Below are positions 14,884 through 19,225 of a stretch of DNA of 19,225 nt, piece after piece. The notes below the pieces were generated by a model. The model worked only from the letters and a program-made list of their open reading frames with translations. It did no database searches and had not been told where the DNA came from. Position 1 is the first letter of the stretch; the number at the start of each line of letters is the position of its first letter. The translations under genes and the position numbers were made by a program. This DNA comes from JBBIOI01 sp037443425 (lineage in GTDB: Bacteria; Desulfobacterota; BSN033; UBA1163): the NCBI GenBank assembly GCA_037443425.1, contig JBBIOI010000064.1, forward strand, positions 1 through 19,225, given 5' to 3'.

Positions 14884-15492
14884 TTACTGGAAAAGGCTAA
14901 TATCACCTTTTCCTTTTCTTATGACCTTTGGAAAATCCTCTGTGAGGTCAACAATGGTAGAATGTTCTGCTACTATTATCCCTCCATCAATTACAAGATC
15001 GAGCTCTCTACCGAAACGTTCTTCTATTTCATGTGGATCATTATAAAGCTCTTCCTCAGTTTTATATATACTTGTACTGATGATAGGATGACCCAATTCC
15101 TTAACAAGTGCGAGGCATATGTTATTATCAGGGATTCTTATCCCGACTGTCTTCTGCTTTGTCATAACAAGCTTTGGAACTAACTTAGTTGCCTTCAGAA
15201 TGAAAGTATATGGCCCTGGTAGTAAACGTCTCATGATCCTATAGGCATAATCGGAAACAAATGCATAATTACTTATATCTTTTAAATCAGCACAAATAAA
15301 ACTAAGAGGTTTCTTTTTATCAATCTTTTTTATTCTATGTATCCTCCCTATGGCCTCTGGTTTAAATATATCACAACCAAGCCCATAAATCGTATCAGTG
15401 GGATATCCAATAACCCCCCCTTTTTGGAGAACATCGACTACTTTTTTTATCAACCTCTTTTGAGGATTATCTGGATTAATTTTAATAATCAT
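14884..15492 (-). CDS. yciO: YciO subgroup of the Sua5/YciO/YrdC family
   Basis: Single-domain YrdC-fold protein, 202 aa. It is recognisably YciO rather than TsaC/Sua5: the N-terminal INPDNPQKRLI, GGVIGYPTDTIYGLGCD (25-41), GPYTFILKATKLVP, TVGIRIPDN, STSIYKTEEE, LDLVIDGG, STIVDLTEDFPKVIRKGKGD. TsaC and Sua5 make threonylcarbamoyl-AMP for tRNA t6A37; YciO keeps the fold, but its physiological role is not settled. The KxR-like basic region is IKKIDKKKPLSF (53-64). There is no C-terminal Sua5 domain. It lies 8 nt after the NlpC/P60 gene and 26 nt before the amidohydrolase gene on the same strand. Confidence in the subgroup is from remembered E. coli YciO features. Confidence 0.9.
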   Translation of the reverse strand: MIIKINPDNPQKRLIKKVVDVLQKGGVIGYPTDTIYGLGCDIFKPEAIGRIHRIKKIDKKKPLSFICADLKDISNYAFVSDYAYRIMRRLLPGPYTFILKATKLVPKLVMTKQKTVGIRIPDNNICLALVKELGHPIISTSIYKTEEELYNDPHEIEERFGRELDLVIDGGIIVAEHSTIVDLTEDFPKVIRKGKGDISLFQ

Positions 15493-15500
15493 ATCTCTTA

Positions 15501-16454
15501 TTAACTATCGACTTCCCATTCTTTTACACGCGCACCAGCGATAAATCGCTGTTTAAAATATGGGGTATCTAAACTGTCTATCTTTACTTCTCCATTCCTT
15601 GAAGATGCATGGATAAATTGATTATTTCCTATATAGATCCCTACATGGAAACTGTTATGTCGTCTTGTCTTAAAAAATACTAAATCCCCTTCTTTAAGTT
15701 CATCTTTATTTTCAACCTTTTTGCTGAATAGAAATCTAAGCTGCTCCCTTGCCGTACGGGGTAAATTCACATTAAAAATTTCATAAATCTTTTTTACAAA
15801 TGCCGAACAATCTATTCCCCTTAGTGTAGAACCACCAAGTTTATATGGAACACCTATGAATGTCTTTACCACCCTTAAAAAAAGATTTCTCTCTTCTTCT
15901 CCCTTCCATTTTTCAACCGCAGGAGATGTCTTGTCCCGTGTTTGATTAAATTCTTCCTCGATTGTCTCTACAGGAGAAATATCTCCTAACTCCTCAATCT
16001 CTTCGTCAATCTTTTTAGTTTTTCTTAGAATAAGTTTTTGACCAACTTTTAACCTATCAGAACTTAAATTATTTAGCCTCTTAATCTCCTCAACAGAAAC
16101 TCCAAGCCTCTTAGAAATCGAAAATAGATTATCACCCTGTTTAACACTGTAGTGCTCTATTTCATTTTGATTCTCTCCAATCCTTCTTTCTTTTTGGACC
16201 TCTGTTGTCTGAGTAGGATATTTTTGTTTGGTATTAGAGATGAGTATGGTTTGTCCAGGTCGTAACCTATCATCTTTTAATTGATTCATTCTTTTAAGCT
16301 CATCTATTGATACATTGAATAACTTAGAGATTTTATAAAGGCTATCACCATTCTTTACTGTATAAAGCTGCTCAGAATATCCCTTTGAATAAGGAACAAG
16401 CATGATGAAGAGAACGATTAAGATCAATTTTAATAATATTAATCGCCTCATCAT
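15501..16454 (-). CDS. LysM-LysM-NlpC/P60 peptidoglycan endopeptidase, secreted
   Basis: Exported cell-wall hydrolase, 317 aa. It has a signal peptide (about 1-27), LysM 1 (about 30-73, YTVKNGDSLYKISKLFNVS), LysM 2 (about 101-144, YSVKQGDNLFSISKRLGVS), an acidic linker (about 148-190), and an NlpC/P60 domain (about 191-310). The catalytic Cys is C216 in GIDCSAFV, with His residues H270 in FHVGIYIG and H282 in FIHASS. NlpC/P60 enzymes cut D-Glu/DAP or related stem-peptide bonds; LysM domains bind the glycan. Two ATGs are adjacent (16454 and 16451); AGGAGG lies 5 or 8 nt upstream, so either may be used. First gene of the NlpC-yciO-amidohydrolase operon, with a promoter in the intergenic region shared with the lipoprotein gene. 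Confidence 0.93.
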   Translation of the reverse strand: MMRRLILLKLILIVLFIMLVPYSKGYSEQLYTVKNGDSLYKISKLFNVSIDELKRMNQLKDDRLRPGQTILISNTKQKYPTQTTEVQKERRIGENQNEIEHYSVKQGDNLFSISKRLGVSVEEIKRLNNLSSDRLKVGQKLILRKTKKIDEEIEELGDISPVETIEEEFNQTRDKTSPAVEKWKGEEERNLFLRVVKTFIGVPYKLGGSTLRGIDCSAFVKKIYEIFNVNLPRTAREQLRFLFSKKVENKDELKEGDLVFFKTRRHNSFHVGIYIGNNQFIHASSRNGEVKIDSLDTPYFKQRFIAGARVKEWEVDS

Positions 16455-16495
16455 AAGCTCCTCCTCTAATTTTTATTGGGGATAATAATGTCTAA

Positions 16496-16525
16496 AATAT
16501 AACAAACCCAGATTAAGTTAGTCAA
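16496..16525 (-). promoter_or_regulatory. Sigma70-type promoter for the NlpC/P60 operon
   Basis: On the minus strand: TTGACT (16525-16520), an 18-bp spacer, TATATT (16501-16496). The predicted start lies near 16489, leaving a leader of about 35 nt ending in a strong AGGAGG site. Confidence 0.55.
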
Positions 16526-16593
16526 TAATTTTTGAAATTTGTCATTTTAGTAAAAATAAAAATCTAAATAAGAAGATTTTGTTTTTTTGAAAT

Positions 16594-16622
16594 TTGATTT
16601 TTACTGATTTGATATTTATAAT
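16594..16622 (+). promoter_or_regulatory. Strong sigma70-type promoter for the small lipoprotein gene
   Basis: TTGATT at 16594-16599, a spacer of exactly 17 bp, and perfect TATAAT at 16617-16622, with AT-rich A- and T-tracts upstream that could act as an UP element. Transcription would begin near 16629, only about 15 nt before the ATG, just ahead of the GGAGGTGAT ribosome site. This suggests high expression. Confidence 0.75.
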
Positions 16623-16643
16623 TAATAAACGAAGGGAGGTGAT

Positions 16644-16940
16644 ATGATAATGAAAAAATTTATTGGCGTTTTCCTATCATTATTTATTATCGGTGTCTTA
16701 ACCACATCACTTATAGGATGTGGTGCTGATATTAAGGCAGAAAATGAAAAATTAAAAGCAGAAAATGCAAGCCTGAAATCAGACAATGATAAACTGAAAC
16801 TCGAAATTCAGAAATTAAAGGAAGAACTTCAAAAAGCGAGCGAGAAGGAGGCTACAATTAGTAGTCTTACAGCTGAAAATGAAGCCTTAAAAAAACAGGT
16901 TGAAGACCTTAAAGCTCAACTTGCCAAGAAAAGAAGATAG
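16644..16940 (+). CDS. Small coiled-coil lipoprotein (Lpp-like architecture)
   Basis: 98-aa lipoprotein. The signal peptide ends at lipobox LIGC (Cys 26). The mature part is a nearly uninterrupted helix with heptad-like Leu spacing (ENEKLKAENASLKSDNDKL and onward) ending in KKRR. The architecture matches outer-membrane murein-lipoprotein type proteins (Lpp, OprI) in being short, lipidated, coiled-coil and basic at the C-terminus, but I cannot claim homology. A GGAGGTGAT site pairs fully with the 16S tail; it is 4 nt from the first ATG and 10 nt from an in-frame ATG at 16650, which would start MKKFIG and may be the real start. A near-consensus promoter in front and a strong terminator behind suggest an abundant monocistronic product. 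An unrecognised gene in terms of named family. Confidence 0.82.
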   Translation: MIMKKFIGVFLSLFIIGVLTTSLIGCGADIKAENEKLKAENASLKSDNDKLKLEIQKLKEELQKASEKEATISSLTAENEALKKQVEDLKAQLAKKRR

Positions 16941-16959
16941 TTGAAAACATGTTAATATT

Positions 16960-17001
16960 AAAAAAGGGGAAAAACTCTTAAAAAGGGTTTTCCCCTTTTT
17001 T
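16960..17001 (+). terminator. Intrinsic terminator after the lipoprotein gene, abutting the PBP1a start
   Basis: A 14-bp perfect stem: AAAAAAGGGGAAAA (16960-16973) pairs with TTTTCCCCTTTTTT (16988-17001). Further pairing of CTCTT with AAGGG (one G-U) extends it into the loop. The T-run forms the 3' arm. It lies 19 nt after the lipoprotein stop codon and 13 nt before the PBP1a ATG. Confidence 0.9.
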
Positions 17002-17014
17002 GGTTTCATTTTCT

Positions 17015-19225
17015 ATGAAAAAGAAAAGTTCGATAAATAAGAGAAGAAACAGGTCTAAGAGAGGAGTGATCCGTTACTTTGTTTACTCTTCTATATTAAC
17101 CATCTCAACTTTAATAGTTATCGGAATACTCCTTTTTCTATACTACTCCACTAATCTACCTGATTTTAAACCTCTTAAAGAAAGAACCTATAATGCACAT
17201 TCAATAATATATTCTGAGGACGATGAGATAGTGGGTAAATTTTTATTGGACAATAGGATACCTGTTCCTTACGAACGAATCCCCAAGACATTAATTCAAG
17301 CCTTTGTTGCAGCAGAAGATTCTGAGTTCTTCCATCATAGGGGTATAGATTATAAAGGAATTATACGCGCCTTATTTAAAAACCTAATTGCAGGAAGGAT
17401 CGTACAGGGTGGAAGTACAATTACTCAGCAGGTTGCAAAGACCTTCTTCCTTACCCCAAAAAAGAGTTTTATTAGAAAATTAAAAGAGATAGCCTATGCC
17501 TTTGGGCTCGAAAAGACATTAAAAAAAGAGGAGATCCTCACAATCTATCTCAACAATATATATCTTGGAAATGGGGCTTACGGGGTTGAAGCTGCAAGTG
17601 AAAGCTATTTCAATAAAAGGGTTGAGCAACTAAACCTTGCAGAGGCCGCTATGTTAGCTGGTCTGGTAAAGGCTCCAAGCAGATATTCACCTGTTAATAA
17701 CTTCAAAAAGGCAAAAGAGCGTCAAATCTATGTTTTATCACGAATGGCTGATTTAGGTTTTATATCCGATTATCAAAAAGAGATGGCCATAAAGGCTCTT
17801 ATAAAGATTCAATCTAAGGAGGGTGCATTTTTCAGTAAGGCCCCTTATTTTACAGAATTTATCAGACATCTTATTGAAAAAAAATATGGAAAAGAAAAAC
17901 TCTATCAAGAAGGTCTAAGAATCTATACAACCCTTGATCTCAATCTTCAGAGATATGCCCAAAGGGCTTTGGAGAGTGGCTTAAGAGAATTGGATAAAAG
18001 ACAGGGATTTCGTGGACCTATCCAAACCCTTTCACAAGAAGAGTTAAAAGAACTCTTAAAAAGAAAAAGGTCTCTACTTAATCCACTTTCACCAAATGAA
18101 ATTTATGAAGGGGTAATCACTGGAAAAGATAATATTAAAAAGTTTTATATGGTTTGGGTAGAGGACCGTAAAGCCATCCTTCCCTATTCTGAAATGTTAT
18201 GGGCGCTTAATGTAAAGCCAACTTCAACTTTTAAGCCACAAAAGATAAAATCTCCAGGAGATCTCTTAAAACCGGGAGATGTGATTCATGTAAGAGTAAA
18301 AGAGATACAGAAAAAGGACCAGCCATTAATCTTATCATTGGAACAAGAACCAAATGTTCAGGGTGCATTATTATGTATGGATCCAAAAACAGGTTATGTT
18401 AAGGCAATGGTGGGAGGAAGGGATTTTAGTGAAAGTCAATTTAATCGTGCAATCTATTCTAAGAGACAACCTGGCTCAGCATTTAAACCCTTTATTTATA
18501 CGGCTGCGCTGGAAAAAGGCTACACACCTTCTACAATCCTGATGGACTCACCAGTTGAATACGGTGACCCTGATGGAAGTAATTACTGGGCCCCAAAGAA
18601 TTACGATAAAAACTTTAGAGGACCTATCACTTTCAGAAATGCATTAGCGCATTCGAGAAATGTTGTTACAGTAAAGATTTTAGAGGATATCGGTATTGGT
18701 TATGCCCTTAAATTCATAAAAAGGATTGGAATAGAATCTCCTATCAAAAGAGATCTTTCTATCGCTCTCGGGACATCAGGGGTTTCTATGCTCGAAATGG
18801 TTTCTGGTTTTTCTGTTTTTGCAAATGGAGGTGAACGTATTAAACCCATATTTATCAGAAAGATCGTGACTATGAAAGGTGAGGTCCTTGAAGAAAACTA
18901 TCCCTTCTATGAAGGCGAAGAGATTGAGGAAAATGGAGAGGAAAATGAAGAAGAACCTGAATCCAAGCCTCAGCCTACTACAAATGAACGTGTTATTTCA
19001 CCCCAAATTGCATATCTCATGACACATCTCCTTGAAGGGGTTGTCCAACATGGAACTGGTCAAAGGGCAAAGGTTCTTGGAAGACCAGTAGCCGGCAAGA
19101 CCGGTACATCAAGTGATTTTGCTGATGCATGGTTTATTGGTTATACTCCTTCATTAATTGCTGGGGTCTGGGTTGGTTTTGATGACAAGACTTCACTTGG
19201 GCCAAATGAGACAGGTGCTCGAGCT
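17015..19225 (+). CDS. mrcA: Class A penicillin-binding protein 1a, partial (C-terminus off the right edge)
   Basis: Bifunctional peptidoglycan synthase, 737 residues present. It has a basic cytoplasmic tail, a transmembrane helix (about 24-45), and a GT51 glycosyltransferase domain with catalytic E101 in EDSEFFHHRG and QGGSTITQQVAK (131-142). An OB-like inserted domain (about 330-450) is typical of PBP1a (ponA/mrcA). The transpeptidase motifs are SAFK (S488, K491), SRN (S547) and KTGTS (K695), followed by DAWFIGYTPSLIAGVWVGFDD. An acidic Glu-rich loop (about 636-655) precedes the KTG region. The ATG at 17015 has no Shine-Dalgarno and follows the terminator stem by 13 nt; no better in-frame start was found. 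Peptidoglycan-related genes (NlpC/P60, lipoprotein) are adjacent. The remaining C-terminal residues lie outside the window. Confidence 0.95.
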   Translation, partial: MKKKSSINKRRNRSKRGVIRYFVYSSILTISTLIVIGILLFLYYSTNLPDFKPLKERTYNAHSIIYSEDDEIVGKFLLDNRIPVPYERIPKTLIQAFVAAEDSEFFHHRGIDYKGIIRALFKNLIAGRIVQGGSTITQQVAKTFFLTPKKSFIRKLKEIAYAFGLEKTLKKEEILTIYLNNIYLGNGAYGVEAASESYFNKRVEQLNLAEAAMLAGLVKAPSRYSPVNNFKKAKERQIYVLSRMADLGFISDYQKEMAIKALIKIQSKEGAFFSKAPYFTEFIRHLIEKKYGKEKLYQEGLRIYTTLDLNLQRYAQRALESGLRELDKRQGFRGPIQTLSQEELKELLKRKRSLLNPLSPNEIYEGVITGKDNIKKFYMVWVEDRKAILPYSEMLWALNVKPTSTFKPQKIKSPGDLLKPGDVIHVRVKEIQKKDQPLILSLEQEPNVQGALLCMDPKTGYVKAMVGGRDFSESQFNRAIYSKRQPGSAFKPFIYTAALEKGYTPSTILMDSPVEYGDPDGSNYWAPKNYDKNFRGPITFRNALAHSRNVVTVKILEDIGIGYALKFIKRIGIESPIKRDLSIALGTSGVSMLEMVSGFSVFANGGERIKPIFIRKIVTMKGEVLEENYPFYEGEEIEENGEENEEEPESKPQPTTNERVISPQIAYLMTHLLEGVVQHGTGQRAKVLGRPVAGKTGTSSDFADAWFIGYTPSLIAGVWVGFDDKTSLGPNETGARA

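Noticed and set aside
14962..15183. Plus-strand frame of 73 codons opposite yciO
   Set aside because: Antisense shadow; the minus-strand YciO motifs are continuous through it.
1..19225. CRISPR array, tRNA, rRNA or a defence/toxin-antitoxin module
   Set aside because: No regularly spaced direct repeats, no cloverleaf-like or rRNA sequence, and no defence-type protein families were seen on either strand.

Overview
The window is AT-rich DNA from a Gram-negative (LPS-producing, diderm) bacterium. Evidence for this is two heptosyltransferase-type GT9 enzymes, a TonB-domain protein, several lipoproteins, FtsB and a class A penicillin-binding protein. The gene set would suit a low-GC member of the former Deltaproteobacteria, Nitrospirota or a related uncultured lineage, but nothing here fixes the taxon. 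I see no tRNA, rRNA, CRISPR array, phage gene or intact insertion sequence. It reads as core chromosome carrying a small non-autonomous mobile element.

Region 1 (1-10211, all minus strand) is a tightly packed directon. Read in the transcribed direction it is: a 24-repeat TPR exported protein, a TonB-domain protein overlapping it by 4 bp, FtsB, a radical SAM protein, a YbgC-type thioesterase, a WaaC-like heptosyltransferase, a WaaF-like heptosyltransferase, a WaaE/KdtX-like glycosyltransferase, an NAD-dependent sugar epimerase/dehydratase, and a DegT-type sugar aminotransferase that runs off the left edge. The left half is an LPS-core and nucleotide-sugar cluster. The right half is envelope and cell-division machinery.

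Region 2 (10212-13978). A divergent promoter region with a short hairpin element leads to a protein-L-isoaspartate methyltransferase carrying an unexpected lipoprotein signal. It converges on the suhB-rarA operon (minus strand). A 219-bp MITE-like element (13340-13558, terminal inverted repeats, 5-bp ATAAT target duplication) lies between suhB and a divergent PaaI-type hotdog thioesterase. Its terminal sequence recurs in the 53-bp hairpin element at 10224-10276.

Region 3 (14009-16454, minus) is a three-gene operon: LysM-LysM-NlpC/P60 cell-wall hydrolase, YciO, and a COG2159-type amidohydrolase. Region 4 (16594-19225, plus) has a near-consensus promoter driving a small coiled-coil lipoprotein, a strong intrinsic terminator, and then PBP1a starting only 13 nt after the terminator stem and running off the right edge.

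Together the genes serve envelope construction: LPS core, peptidoglycan synthesis and remodelling, divisome, and envelope-tethered lipoproteins. I did not find a convincing new defence or mobile system. The best leads are the MITE family, the lipoprotein-form isoaspartyl methyltransferase, the SDR enzyme lacking its catalytic lysine, the paired TPR/TonB proteins, and the terminator abutting the PBP1a start.
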